Below are positions 26,232-34,269 of a DNA stretch of 64,000 nucleotides, piece by piece; position 1 is the first letter of the stretch; the number at the start of each line of letters is the position of its first letter. Source of the stretch: an uncultured cyanobacterium (GTDB taxonomy: Bacteria; Cyanobacteriota; Cyanobacteriia; PCC-6307; Cyanobiaceae); contig CAIQIA010000004.1 of the NCBI GenBank assembly GCA_903871775.1, positions 1 to 64,000 on the forward strand, written 5' to 3'. The notes under the pieces were generated by a model that was given only the letters and a program-made list of their open reading frames with translations, was not told where the DNA came from and did not search any database. The position numbers were made by a program, and so were the translations under genes.

Positions 26232-27412
26232 GTGATCCCATCGCTGCTCTCAACCCTGCTGGTGCTGCTGGCAGGGGCGTCACTGGCCCGGCTCACGGCC
26301 CGTCACCTTGCGCGCTGGGCCATTCCGGCCATCGTTCTTGAGTTAATGGTTGGTGCCGTTCTCGGCAACACCATCCTTCCCTTCGAGCGCATTCAACCCC
26401 TGGCCGGTCTCACCGAGCTGGGGGTGCTCAGTCTGTTTTTCCAGGTCGGGCTCGAGGTGAGCACCGACCTGGCCCGGTCGAGGCCACGGGCGGTGCTGCG
26501 CACCGTTCTGCTCTCGGCGCTCACGCCGTTGCTGGCCTGGTGGCCCCTGCAACAGCAGCTGGGTCTGACCACCGGACCGACCCTACTGGTGCTCGCCGTT
26601 CTCAGTGCCACCGGCACCGGCGTCACCCTGCGCACGCTTGCCGATGCCGGTGCCCTGTCGACGCCATCCGGGCGGCTGCTCGTGGGTGTGTCGGTGCTCG
26701 ATGATCTGCCCGCCATCGGCCTGCTGACCCTGGCCCTGGCCCAGGGCCAGACGGTCGCCGGCCCGGTGCAGCGCGGGCCTCCGGAGCGATTCTCAGCCTG
26801 GGCCTGGTGCTGGTGCTGGCGAGCCTCCCCCTGAGCACCTGGTGGCGTCACCACCACGGCCCCTGGACTCCTGGGGTGCTGGGGGTGCTGCTGCTGCTGA
26901 TCGGCTGCAGCTGGCTCGGGGAGACACCGCAGCTCACCAGCCTGCTCGGTGCCCTCTGGGGCGGAGTGCTGCTGAACCGCCTGACGGCTTTCACCCCCGG
27001 GGATGCGGCGGAACGGCAGCTGCGGGAGCAGCTGCGGCTGCTCTCGGATGTGTTCCTGCCCATCTATTTCATCAGCGTCGGTCTGCGGCTCGATGGGGCC
27101 AGCCTGCTGCACCCCCAGTCCTGGGGGCTGGCCCTGCTGCTCACCGCGGTCGGCGTGCTCTGCAAACTGCTCTGCGGGCTGGGGATCAGTGCTGCCGACA
27201 GGGATGCCGGAGTCGATCGGCTGGTGGTGGTGTTCGGGCTGATCCCCAGGGGTCTGCCTGGGCTGGTCTTCGCCTCGATGGCCCTCGACCGGGGCCTGAT
27301 CGCCCCCGCACTCTTCTCATCGCTGGTGCTGATGGTCACCGCCACCACCGTGCTGGGACTGCTGCTGCTGGCGCGGAGGCTGCAACAGCTCAACGGCTAC
27401 CGTCATGGCTGA
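26232..27412 (+). pseudogene. Cation:proton antiporter (CPA2/KefB-like), frameshifted
   Basis: Two overlapping frames together encode one antiporter of about 390 residues. The first (26232-26834) has helices SLLSTLLVLLAGASLARLTA through VSVLDDLPAIGLLTLALAQ, with a DD pair as in CPA2 transporters. The second frame carries the rest (SGAILSLGLVLVLASLPLS to LVLMVTATTVLGLLLLARR). The shift lies near 26765-26790, where the first frame turns into RGPPERFSAW with W/C-rich nonsense. One missing or extra base explains it. This is either a real inactivating mutation, a programmed shift or a sequence error; the high quality of the rest suggests recent damage. Confidence 0.85.
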
Positions 27413-27496
27413 GACCTGCTGGCCATCACGCTCCGTCCCGTCGCTGCCCTGCTGCTGGCGCTGGCTCCGCTGACAGCTGGGGGCTGGACCGCCACG

Positions 27497-27919
27497 GTGC
27501 TGCGGATCAGCGATGGCGACAGCCTGGTGGTGCAGCAGGGGGGTCAGCGCCTCCAGGTGCGTCTGGCCTGCATCGATGCACCTGAATTGCAGCAGGCTCC
27601 CTGGGGAACCATGGCGCGCAACTACCTCGAAAGCCGCCTGCCCCCCGGGCGAGAGGTGCAGCTGCGGCCGGTCGACCGCGACCGCTACGGCCGAACGGTG
27701 GCGGAGGTGATCAGCGAGATCAACATCGGCCTGGCCCTGGTGGAAGACGGCCAGGCGTTTGTCGAGCGGCGCCATCTCAAGGGCTGCGATGCCCTGGAGT
27801 ACATGGAAGCCGAGGCCCGCGCCGCCAGGCGCCGCTACGGCATCTGGCAGCAGCCTGGTGGGATCACCAGGCCCTGGCTGGTGCGTCACAGGCGAAAGCT
27901 GGCCAGCAGCGCCGAATGA
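27497..27919 (+). CDS. Thermonuclease (SNase-like) family protein
   Basis: The product has the SNase fold motifs RISDGDSLVVQQ, RLACIDAPELQQ (ligand aspartate and catalytic arginine region), DRDRYGRTVAEV and LVEDGQAFVE. It should hydrolyse DNA or RNA, probably outside the cytoplasm. GTG 27497 is the first canonical start, but coding character continues upstream to 27413 as a good signal peptide (ALLLALAPLTAGGWTATV). Upstream in that frame there is no ATG, GTG or TTG, only CTG codons at 27416 and 27419 directly after the antiporter stop. The 3' end overlaps the convergent phosphatase-fold gene by 34 bases. Confidence 0.85.
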   Translation: MLRISDGDSLVVQQGGQRLQVRLACIDAPELQQAPWGTMARNYLESRLPPGREVQLRPVDRDRYGRTVAEVISEINIGLALVEDGQAFVERRHLKGCDALEYMEAEARAARRRYGIWQQPGGITRPWLVRHRRKLASSAE

Positions 27920-28926
27920 TCGGAGGGGGCTTCATCCCGCCGGTCGGATGGACGTTCGGTGATGGATGGCAGGCCGCCTGCGGCTGTGATCGTGACGGCT
28001 GTCGGCAGATTTCCGGGGTTGACCAGCCTTTGGCTGGCAAAGATGTGGTCGATCAGCTCACCCCGATCGCGGAAGCGACGGCTGAAGGGCGGCGTCGCCG
28101 GGGGGTTGCCTGCGTTATCCCGATTGAGCAAGGGCGCCAGATTCCAAAGCCGGTCACCATCCCCACGGTCACCGGTGCGGAAGCCTTCCGTGAACAGTTC
28201 CGAACCGCTTGGACCCTGCAGCAGCTGGGTGGTGGCAGCGTCGGGCCCATCGTTGAGGTCACCGCAGACGACAACGGCCCGCTGGCGACCTACGCCTCCG
28301 TCAAGAATCCGGTTGACCCGATCACGCACCGCCATGGCCTCTCCGGTGCGGCGGTAGAGGGCGTAGGCCCCATAGCGGTAGCGCTCGTCCTCGCTGCCGG
28401 GATTGAACTGGCTCGCTTCGGCAAGACCACGCCTGCGGGGATAGCGGATCAGTTTTGACTTGAAGTGACAACACAGCACGGTGACAGATTCAGCGCCGAT
28501 CGTCACGGTGGCTTCCTGCACCGCTCGGCTGAGCCGATTGGTGAGCGACTCATCCTCCGCCGGGGTCGCCGGATCATCGAACTCGGGGTCACGGGTCTGG
28601 ACCGGTCTGATCCGATCCGGAAAACGCTGGACCTGGCGTTGCGAGTCGATCGGCAGGCTCGACATAATCGCACATCGGATCCCCCGCTCGTCCGGATCTG
28701 CGATGGCCGCAAAGGGCAGGGGTCGCCGCAGGCGCCTCTGGAGCGCTTGCAGGGCCTCTGGTCCGCCGACTTCCTGCAGAGCCAGGACTGTGGGAGCAGC
28801 CTCATCAATGGCCGCAGCCAGCAGGGTCAGCTTGCGGTCGAAACGCTCTCGGACAGCTGATTCTGACCCCGGGTCCGGGAGAAAGAGATTCTCCACGTTC
28901 CAGGTCATGATGCTGAAGTCAGTCAC
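27886..28926 (-). CDS. Endonuclease/exonuclease/phosphatase family protein
   Basis: The EEP fold is shown by MTWNVENLF at the start (metal-binding asparagine), ALQEVGGPEAL (catalytic glutamate), VVCGDLNDGPDA and the final PSDHSALL (catalytic D-H). Members hydrolyse DNA, sugar phosphates or lipids; the substrate here is unknown. GTG 28926 gives about 346 residues starting VTDFSIMTWNVENLF; the in-frame ATG at 28908 is another choice. No signal peptide is visible. It overlaps the SNase gene on the opposite strand at the 3' end. Confidence 0.88.
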   Translation of the reverse strand: MTDFSIMTWNVENLFLPDPGSESAVRERFDRKLTLLAAAIDEAAPTVLALQEVGGPEALQALQRRLRRPLPFAAIADPDERGIRCAIMSSLPIDSQRQVQRFPDRIRPVQTRDPEFDDPATPAEDESLTNRLSRAVQEATVTIGAESVTVLCCHFKSKLIRYPRRRGLAEASQFNPGSEDERYRYGAYALYRRTGEAMAVRDRVNRILDGGVGRQRAVVVCGDLNDGPDAATTQLLQGPSGSELFTEGFRTGDRGDGDRLWNLAPLLNRDNAGNPPATPPFSRRFRDRGELIDHIFASQRLVNPGNLPTAVTITAAGGLPSITERPSDRRDEAPSDHSALLASFRL

Positions 28927-29036
28927 GGTGACGCCAAAGGAGCACCCCCTGGGTAGCAACGAAGGCGCCCTAGGGGGTCATGCGTCAACGGTGTTGATCA
29001 GAGGCCAGGGGGCGGAACAGGTACCACCCCAGCGTC

Positions 29037-29402
29037 TCACTCCTCGTCGTCGGTGGAGCCGGCGGGGACAAGGCGGATCTGCTTGCGACCCAGCTTGATC
29101 TCGAACTCGTCGCCGGGCTGCAGGTTCAGCAGGTTGGTGTAGGCCTTGCCGATCAGCAGGTTTCCGTTGCCCTGCACGGTCGCGGTGTAGGAGAGCTTGC
29201 GACCGCCTTTACCACCGCCGCCGCCGGACTCACCAAGGTGCAGACCCTTGGCTTCGAGGAGGGCTTCGTAGAAGGCGGTGAAGTTGAGGCGCTCACCGCC
29301 ATCCTTCTTGGTGCTGACGTAGCCGCAGCTGCGAACCAGCTCGCTCTTGCTCACGTCACCGAGTTCCTTGACTTTCGCGAGCAGATCGGCACCAGTCAGC
29401 AT
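29037..29402 (-). CDS. cyAbrB-type transcription regulator
   Basis: 121 residues from ATG 29402, preceded by a GGAG box. The N-terminal part LTGADLLAKVKELGDVSKSELVRSCGYVS and the C-terminal AbrB-like fold (GNLLIGKAYTNLL, PGDEFEIKLGRKQIRLVPAG) are those of cyanobacterial cyAbrB proteins. These bind DNA broadly and tune carbon/nitrogen metabolism, hydrogenase and stress genes. A glycine-rich linker lies between the parts. In Synechocystis, AbrB-like proteins have been linked to hox regulation, which fits the hydrogenase cluster downstream but is not shown here. Confidence 0.93.
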   Translation of the reverse strand: MLTGADLLAKVKELGDVSKSELVRSCGYVSTKKDGGERLNFTAFYEALLEAKGLHLGESGGGGGKGGRKLSYTATVQGNGNLLIGKAYTNLLNLQPGDEFEIKLGRKQIRLVPAGSTDDEE

Positions 29403-29559
29403 GGGAGAACTCCATTGGATCACTGCACGGATTGTAGACAGCCGAGGGGCAAAAGTTCAAGACCTTGCACCAGAAGGCTGCGATTCAGACCATGACCATC
29501 GGTTTCAGGATCGTCGCCCACTGCTGACCGCAACCGACCACCACCGTCAGATCGCTCCC

Positions 29560-29565
29560 TAGGGT
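29560..29565 (+). promoter_or_regulatory. TAGGGT -10-like box before the DUF1460 gene
   Basis: TAGGGT sits 50 bases upstream of ATG 29615. Similar TAGG boxes stand 15-50 bases before starts of the outer-membrane protein (32503), DUF1622 (39554-39549, minus) and prenyl diphosphate synthase (63584-63579, minus) genes. The box overlaps the alternative GTG start at 29564 and so argues for the downstream start. Confidence 0.4.
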
Positions 29566-29614
29566 GAATCGCAGCAATCTGACGGCCCGCCATGGATCGC
29601 GTCCCGCCACGGTC

Positions 29615-30424
29615 ATGATTCCTCTCGCCACCGCTCTGCTGCTGCTGGCCGGAACCACAGCGGCCGGGGGTTCGGATCCCTTTGTTGCAGACAGTCTGCG
29701 GATGGCGCAGCAGGCGATGGGGCTCATGATCGAGCAGCCGGTGCCCCAGGGCATGGTCGATCAGGCCACCCGCTGGCTGGGTCGCCCCTACGACGCCGGG
29801 TCCCTCGATCGCCTCAGCCGTGAACGCCTGCGCATCGATCTCACCGCCTTCGACTGTCTGCTGCTGGTGGAGCAGTTGCTCGCCCTGGCCCACAGCCGCA
29901 GCCGTGATGGCCTGATCGAGCAGGTGCGCCTGCTGCGCTACGACGGCGGCGAGGTGAGCTTCTGTCGCCGCCATCATTACTTCAGCCGCTGGGCTGCCGC
30001 CGCTGCCGACCGCGGACTGGTGCGCGACATCACCCCCGACCTGCCGGGAGCCATCACCCGGGAACGGCCGCTGCGGTTCATGGGCCGCCACCCCCATCTC
30101 TACCCGCCCATGGCCCAGGCGGGAAATCGCGCCTGCATCCTGCGCGATGAACAGGCCCTGCGGGTTCGCCAGACCTACGTGCCCCTCGAGCGGCTGAGGG
30201 CTGTGACGCCCTGGCTGCGCAGTGGCGACATCTTTGCCCTCGTCACGGCCGTACCAGACCTGGATGTGACCCACACCGGACTGCTTGAACGGCGGCAGGG
30301 TCAGGTGGATGCCCTCCACGCCGCCCCGGGCCGGGGGGTGATGCGCAGCCCTGATCTGGTGCGCTACGCCGCCGGAGTTCCTGAGGTGATCGGCGTGTCG
30401 GTGCTCCGACCCAGTGATCGCTGA
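29615..30424 (+). CDS. DUF1460 family secreted amidase-like protein
   Basis: 269 residues from ATG 29615, with an immediate signal peptide (MIPLATALLLLAGTTAAGG). The DUF1460 signature is LRIDLTAFDCLLLVEQLLAL, in which the cysteine is the predicted nucleophile of an NlpC/P60-like fold, followed by later histidines (FMGRHPHLYP, DVTHTGLL). Related proteins cleave cell-wall peptides as N-acetylmuramoyl-L-alanine amidase-like enzymes. A GTG 51 bases upstream would put polar residues ahead of the signal peptide. The gene is followed after 5 bases by the deacetylase-like gene. Confidence 0.85.
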   Translation: MIPLATALLLLAGTTAAGGSDPFVADSLRMAQQAMGLMIEQPVPQGMVDQATRWLGRPYDAGSLDRLSRERLRIDLTAFDCLLLVEQLLALAHSRSRDGLIEQVRLLRYDGGEVSFCRRHHYFSRWAAAAADRGLVRDITPDLPGAITRERPLRFMGRHPHLYPPMAQAGNRACILRDEQALRVRQTYVPLERLRAVTPWLRSGDIFALVTAVPDLDVTHTGLLERRQGQVDALHAAPGRGVMRSPDLVRYAAGVPEVIGVSVLRPSDR

Positions 30425-30429
30425 CCCGC

Positions 30430-31344
30430 ATGGGGCCGCCCCTCGTCTACCACCCGGCGTACTCGGTGCCGCTGCCCAGCAGCCATCGGTTTCCGATGGC
30501 CAAGTTCCGCTTGCTGCACGACCTGCTGCGGCGGCAGGGCCTCTGCACCCCGGAGCAGCTGCATGAGCCCCTGCCGGTGCCGCGCCGCATCCTCGAGCGG
30601 GTCCATGGCCGCCAATACCACGAATCGGTGTCGCACGACCGGCTCACGGATGCCGAACGGCGGCGGATCGGTCTGCCTGCCACCAGGCCCCTTGTGCGCC
30701 GCACCTGGCTGGCGGTGGGGGGCACCCTGCTCACGACGCGGCTGGCCCTGCGCCATGGGCTGGCCTGCCATCTGGCGGGCGGCACCCACCACGCCTTCGC
30801 CGGTTTCGGCAGCGGTTTCTGCATCTTCAACGACGTGGCCGTGGCGGCAAGGCAGCTGCTGGCCGAGGGGGCGGTGGCCCGGGTGATGGTGGTCGACCTC
30901 GACGTGCACCAGGGGGACGGCACGGCGGCCCTGTTCGCCGCTGACCCGAGGGTGTTCACCCTCTCGGTCCACGGGGCAAGCAACTTCCCCCTGCGGAAGC
31001 AGATCAGCGACCACGACCTGCCCCTGGCCGATGGCATCGAAGATGACGACTACCTCAGGGCGGTGGCGGGGGTGCTGCCCGACCTGCTCGACACGGTGCG
31101 TCCCGACCTGGTCGTCTACAACGCCGGTGTCGACCCCCACCGCGACGATCGCCTCGGCCGTCTCGCCCTCAGCGACGGGGGGCTGCGGCGCCGCGACGAT
31201 CTGGTGCTGGAGGCCTGCCTGGGGCGCGGCATTCCGGTGGCGACGGTGATCGGAGGGGGCTACGACGCCCTTGACGCCCTGGTCGCGCGCCATGGGCTGG
31301 TGTTCGCGGCGGCGGCCGAGGCGGCCCGACGCCACCGTCTCTGA
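30430..31344 (+). CDS. Histone deacetylase family (arginase-fold) deacetylase
   Basis: 304 residues with the full HDAC-class active site: the histidine pair in GGTHHAF (H120-H121), GFCIFNDVAVAA, the zinc ligands in VVDLDVHQGDGT (D158, H160), and YNAGVDPHRDDRLG. Bacterial members are acetylpolyamine or acetoin-utilisation-type amidohydrolases. The substrate is unknown, and cyanobacteria carry several such proteins of unassigned role. It is probably co-transcribed with the DUF1460 gene. Confidence 0.93.
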   Translation: MGPPLVYHPAYSVPLPSSHRFPMAKFRLLHDLLRRQGLCTPEQLHEPLPVPRRILERVHGRQYHESVSHDRLTDAERRRIGLPATRPLVRRTWLAVGGTLLTTRLALRHGLACHLAGGTHHAFAGFGSGFCIFNDVAVAARQLLAEGAVARVMVVDLDVHQGDGTAALFAADPRVFTLSVHGASNFPLRKQISDHDLPLADGIEDDDYLRAVAGVLPDLLDTVRPDLVVYNAGVDPHRDDRLGRLALSDGGLRRRDDLVLEACLGRGIPVATVIGGGYDALDALVARHGLVFAAAAEAARRHRL

Positions 31345-31360
31345 CCGGGCGATGGCATCA

Positions 31361-31390
31361 GAAAAACACCCCCGGCCAGGGCCGGGGGTG
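31361..31390 (-). terminator. Rho-independent terminator of the hsp20 gene
   Basis: A perfect 10-bp GC-rich stem (CACCCCCGGC at 31367-31376 with GCCGGGGGTG at 31381-31390) with a 4-base loop is followed on the minus strand by TTTTTC. It lies 45 bases after the hsp20 stop. A second hairpin (CGCCCGCC / GGCGGGCG, 31412-31429) stands between the stop and this terminator. Confidence 0.85.
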
Positions 31391-31434
31391 GGGGCACCTC
31401 TCCTTCGTGGTCGCCCGCCCTGGCGGGCGTTGGG

Positions 31435-31836
31435 TCAGGCTTCCACGCGAACGCTGACGCTGCTCACCTTCTGGGCCTTGGGGGCGGTGACGGTGAGCAG
31501 GCCGTCGCGGTAGCGGGCCTGCAGCTGATCACGCTCGATGGCCTGGGGGAAGCGGAAGCTGCGGCTCCAGGTGCCGTAGCGGAACTCGCTGAGCAGGGGG
31601 CCCTGCCCGGCCGGCTCCTCGCCGTGGCCACTGCGGCGCTCGGCGGTGATCACCAGGGTGCGCTCGGTCGCCTTGACATCGATGGCGTCGCGGTCAACGC
31701 CGGGGAGCTCAAGCACCACTTCATAGGTATCGGCGCTTTCGCGCACCTCGGCGGCAGGGACGCGCTCGGCGGTCTGCAGCTGCTGCTCCAGACGATCAAG
31801 GAGACCGAAAGGAGACGACGTACGGACGGTCAACAT
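31435..31836 (-). CDS. Hsp20/alpha-crystallin small heat-shock protein
   Basis: 133 residues from ATG 31836. The alpha-crystallin domain runs from about 37 to 130 with YEVVLELPGVDRDAIDV, ERTLVITAERR, GTWSRSFRFPQAIERDQL and the family motif RYRDGLLTVTAPKAQ. It is an ATP-independent chaperone that holds unfolding proteins, and in cyanobacteria it protects thylakoids and photosystem II. The C-terminal I-x-I motif is weak (VSSVSVRVEA). The open frame extends upstream, but those residues are not Hsp20-like. A strong terminator follows. Confidence 0.94.
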   Translation of the reverse strand: MLTVRTSSPFGLLDRLEQQLQTAERVPAAEVRESADTYEVVLELPGVDRDAIDVKATERTLVITAERRSGHGEEPAGQGPLLSEFRYGTWSRSFRFPQAIERDQLQARYRDGLLTVTAPKAQKVSSVSVRVEA

Positions 31837-32039
31837 GGTTCGGATGGCGATGGTGGAGTCGGGGTCGCCCCCGATGCCGTCACTGTTGCGACCCTGGCCA
31901 GCGCCGCCGATGGGGGCGACCGCACCTGGGGGCCGCAGGAACCGAACCGGGGCCGGTTCCCCGCACCAACCGCACACCGACCGTCGAGGGGGGGGGCTTC
32001 CCGTACCGCAACACCTGTCCACATTCCTTCACAGGCTGT

Positions 32040-32045
32040 TACGAT
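32040..32045 (+). promoter_or_regulatory. Candidate -10 element of the second HLIP gene
   Basis: TGT-TACGAT at 32037-32045 is an extended -10 shape, 27 bases before the HLIP start, matching TGT-TACAGT before the HLIP gene at 25614. No clear -35 is seen. Confidence 0.45.
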
Positions 32046-32071
32046 CAGTGCAGCCTTCAACCCTCTCAACC

Positions 32072-32218
32072 ATGGCCGAATCCAACACCTCCCGCTTCGG
32101 TTTCGTCGCCTTCGCCGAGACCTGGAATGGCCGTCTGGCCATGCTCGGCTTCGTGATCGGTCTCGCCACCGAACTGCTCACCGGCCAGGGCATCCTGTCC
32201 CAGATCGGCCTCGGCTGA
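32072..32218 (+). CDS. High-light-inducible protein (HLIP)
   Basis: 48 residues with the single chlorophyll-binding helix ETWNGRLAMLGFVIGLATE and the tail LLTGQGILSQIGLG. It is a paralogue of the protein at 25614-25757, from which it differs mainly in the first residues. It binds pigments in the thylakoid for photoprotection. The ATG is 27 bases after an extended -10, and a hairpin terminator follows 26 bases after the stop, so it appears to be a monocistronic light-stress gene. Confidence 0.95.
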   Translation: MAESNTSRFGFVAFAETWNGRLAMLGFVIGLATELLTGQGILSQIGLG

Positions 32219-32240
32219 TCCGCGTCAGCGGTAGATCCCT

Positions 32241-32420
32241 TCACCCCTCCGGTCCTCCGGAGGGGTTTTTGCTGTCCGGCCGTCGACGACGAACCTCGCG
32301 GCGGCACCGGTCCGAGCAATAGCGCACCTCGTCCCAGACGGCCTTCCACTTGCGGCGCCACTGAAACGGCCGTCCGCAGCAGACGCAGATCTTGGTCGGA
32401 CGATCGGCGTGGTGGGGCAT
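32241..32420 (-). CDS. DUF2256 zinc-finger-like small protein
   Basis: 59 residues from ATG 32420, starting MPHHADRPTKICVCCGRPF, then WRRKWKAVWDEVRYCSDRC. The two CxxC pairs (CVCC and CSDRC) separated by an arginine- and tryptophan-rich stretch are the DUF2256 pattern, probably a single zinc-bound site. The function is unknown. The 3' part overlaps the terminator used by the convergent HLIP gene. Confidence 0.88.
   Translation of the reverse strand: MPHHADRPTKICVCCGRPFQWRRKWKAVWDEVRYCSDRCRREVRRRRPDSKNPSGGPEG
32244..32270 (+). terminator. Rho-independent terminator of the HLIP gene, inside the DUF2256 3' end
   Basis: A 9-bp stem CCCCTCCGG (32244-32252) / CCGGAGGGG (32257-32265) with loop TCCT is followed by TTTTT (32266-32270). 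It ends transcription of the HLIP gene 26 bases after its stop. The same bases code for the last residues of the convergent DUF2256 protein. Confidence 0.85.
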
Positions 32421-32502
32421 CCCGGCACGATTGAGCTGCAGACACGCCGGACGACCACAGAGCTGGTCAGCTGCCCTGACGCCACGGCGGAACTCCATAA
32501 CC

Positions 32503-32508
32503 TAGGCG
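32503..32508 (+). promoter_or_regulatory. TAGGCG -10-like box before the outer-membrane protein gene
   Basis: The TAGG box lies 24 bases before ATG 32527, at a distance that suits a short leader. It belongs to the recurrent TAGG group described under findings. No confirmed -35. Confidence 0.35.
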
Positions 32509-32526
32509 CACCCAACGCCTTGAGAG

Positions 32527-33381
32527 ATGTTCAGGGTCCGTCCCCTGCCAGCAGCCCCCCTGTTGCTGGCCTGCCTCCTTGCGATGGGTCACCCTGCCGC
32601 CGCCGCCGAGACCACCGCCGAGACCGCAGCTGACACCCCCCCGGTTTCCCCCTCCCCCTACTCCTTCACCATCGAGCCCTACGGCTACCTGCCCTGGGCC
32701 CATGTCGACACCAGCATCCGCGGCTTCGACAGCACCACCGTGGTGTGCCCCGGTCAGCTCCTCAATGCGCTGGAGTTCGGGGTGGCGGCCCGGGCCAGTG
32801 CCGAGGTCAACCGCACCGGCCTCCTGGTCGACATGGCCTACTACCGCCTCGGCAACCAGCTCTCGCAGACAGGCCGCCGCGGACTGCTCACCGGCACTGC
32901 AGAGCTCACATCGCTCAACGGCACCTACGACATCGCCCTGCGCCATCGCTTCGGCGCCCGTGAAGCGGCCACCGGTCAACCCGGCGCCTGGACCGTCATT
33001 CCCTATGCCGGTGCCCGCATCCTGCAGGCGCAGCTCGATGTGGCGGCCCAGCTCAGGGGGCCCCGGGGGTTCGGCTTCGAAAAGGTGGGCAGCCTCGAGC
33101 GCACCTGGACCCAGCCCCTGGTCGGCACCGAGGCCTCGGTGTTCCTCACCCGCGATCTGCGGCTCTTCGCCCGGGGCGACATCGGTGGTTTCGGACTCGG
33201 CGGCGCCAGGGACCTGAGCGGCAACGCCCAGGTAGGCCTGGGGTACGCCCTCGGCGGCAACACGGCGGTCAACCTCTCCTGGCGCTATCTCGGCATCGAC
33301 TGGAGCAACGGCAACAACCGCTCCACCGGCTTCAGCAGCCAGCAGAGCGGCATCGAAGCGGGCTTCAAGGTCTTCTTCTGA
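32527..33381 (+). CDS. Predicted outer-membrane beta-barrel protein
   Basis: 284 residues with a signal peptide (PLPAAPLLLACLLAMGHPAAAA) and then alternating strand-like segments such as YSFTIEPYGYLPWAHVDTSI, GLLVDMAYYRLG, TWTVIPYAGARILQ, AQVGLGYALGG, AVNLSWRYLGI. The protein ends with SGIEAGFKVFF, a C-terminal phenylalanine as used for barrel insertion. This fits an 8- to 12-strand outer-membrane barrel, possibly a small porin or adhesin-like protein. The substrate is unknown. It converges with an AraC regulator gene 15 bases away. Confidence 0.8.
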   Translation: MFRVRPLPAAPLLLACLLAMGHPAAAAETTAETAADTPPVSPSPYSFTIEPYGYLPWAHVDTSIRGFDSTTVVCPGQLLNALEFGVAARASAEVNRTGLLVDMAYYRLGNQLSQTGRRGLLTGTAELTSLNGTYDIALRHRFGAREAATGQPGAWTVIPYAGARILQAQLDVAAQLRGPRGFGFEKVGSLERTWTQPLVGTEASVFLTRDLRLFARGDIGGFGLGGARDLSGNAQVGLGYALGGNTAVNLSWRYLGIDWSNGNNRSTGFSSQQSGIEAGFKVFF

Positions 33382-33396
33382 GGCGGTGGGCTGGCC

Positions 33397-34269
33397 TCAG
33401 CCGTGCCCCAGGGCCTGCCGCAGCACCGCCGAGGGTCGCCGGCCGTGCAATTGCAGAAAGTCGCGGCTGAACTGCGACAGCTGCTGATACCCCACGGCCA
33501 GGGCCACGCTCGACACGGTCGTGCCCGGGCACGGATCCAGCAGCAGCCCCAGGGCGGTGGTGAGCCGCTCCTGGCGGATCCAGGCCATCGGGCTGACGCC
33601 ACACCGGTCGCGGAACAGATTCCGCAGGCTGCGGGATGAATAGCCGCTGACACGTTCCAGATCCTCGACGGTGATCACCGCCTCGAGGTGGGCGCGGATC
33701 CAGGCCTGCAGGTCTTCGAGGATGCGGCTGCGGCTGGCCTGCAGCGATTCGCTGCCCTCGGGCTCGAGGGGGCGGGGCAGGGCCTCACCCCAGAACAGCA
33801 GCCCCAGGAGCCGCAGCAGCAACACCTCGAAGCCCACGGCTTGCAGCAGACCCGCGGGGGCCCCCCGCTGACCCTCGAGCAGATGCAGCAGCTGCGGCAG
33901 CAGCGCCCCCCCGGCCGGCGAGACGGTCCGCAGCTCACCCAGCCAGCGTTGCACCCGCCCCCGGGGGATCTGCTGCCCCGACAGCCACAGCAGCTGAGCG
34001 GTCATGTCGTCGGCCGAAAGCCGCAGGCGCCAGCCATGGAACGCCGACGTGTGCAGGCCGGCCGCCTCCACCGGCAGAAACAGCAGATCCGTGGGGGGGC
34101 GCAGGATCTGCTCCAGGTTTCCCTGCCGCAGGCAGAGGGTGCCGGCCAGGGGCAGCAGCACCTGGGGGCCGGCGAAGGGCCCGCAGGCCGCGGGGTGGTG
34201 GCCCCGGCACAGCTGCATTCCGCCGAGGGCGAGGACAAGGCCCCCACCGGGATCACGGTCAGACCGCAC
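33397..34269 (-). CDS. AraC family transcription regulator, downstream of sulfatase genes
   Basis: 290 residues with a C-terminal pair of helix-turn-helix motifs: EAVITVEDLERVSGYSSRSLRNLFRD and GTTVSSVALAVGYQQLSQFSRDF. The N-terminal part (about 1-180) is a poorly conserved sensor region. GTG 34269 is preferred because it overlaps the stop of the FGE gene by about 11 bases; an ATG at 34218 is possible. It is the last gene of the leftward sulfatase/FGE unit and may control it. Confidence 0.82.
   Translation of the reverse strand: MRSDRDPGGGLVLALGGMQLCRGHHPAACGPFAGPQVLLPLAGTLCLRQGNLEQILRPPTDLLFLPVEAAGLHTSAFHGWRLRLSADDMTAQLLWLSGQQIPRGRVQRWLGELRTVSPAGGALLPQLLHLLEGQRGAPAGLLQAVGFEVLLLRLLGLLFWGEALPRPLEPEGSESLQASRSRILEDLQAWIRAHLEAVITVEDLERVSGYSSRSLRNLFRDRCGVSPMAWIRQERLTTALGLLLDPCPGTTVSSVALAVGYQQLSQFSRDFLQLHGRRPSAVLRQALGHG

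Noticed and set aside
29403-29614. tRNA or small RNA gene between cyAbrB and DUF1460
   Set aside because: No cloverleaf, T-loop or terminator signature was found; only a -10-like box is supported.
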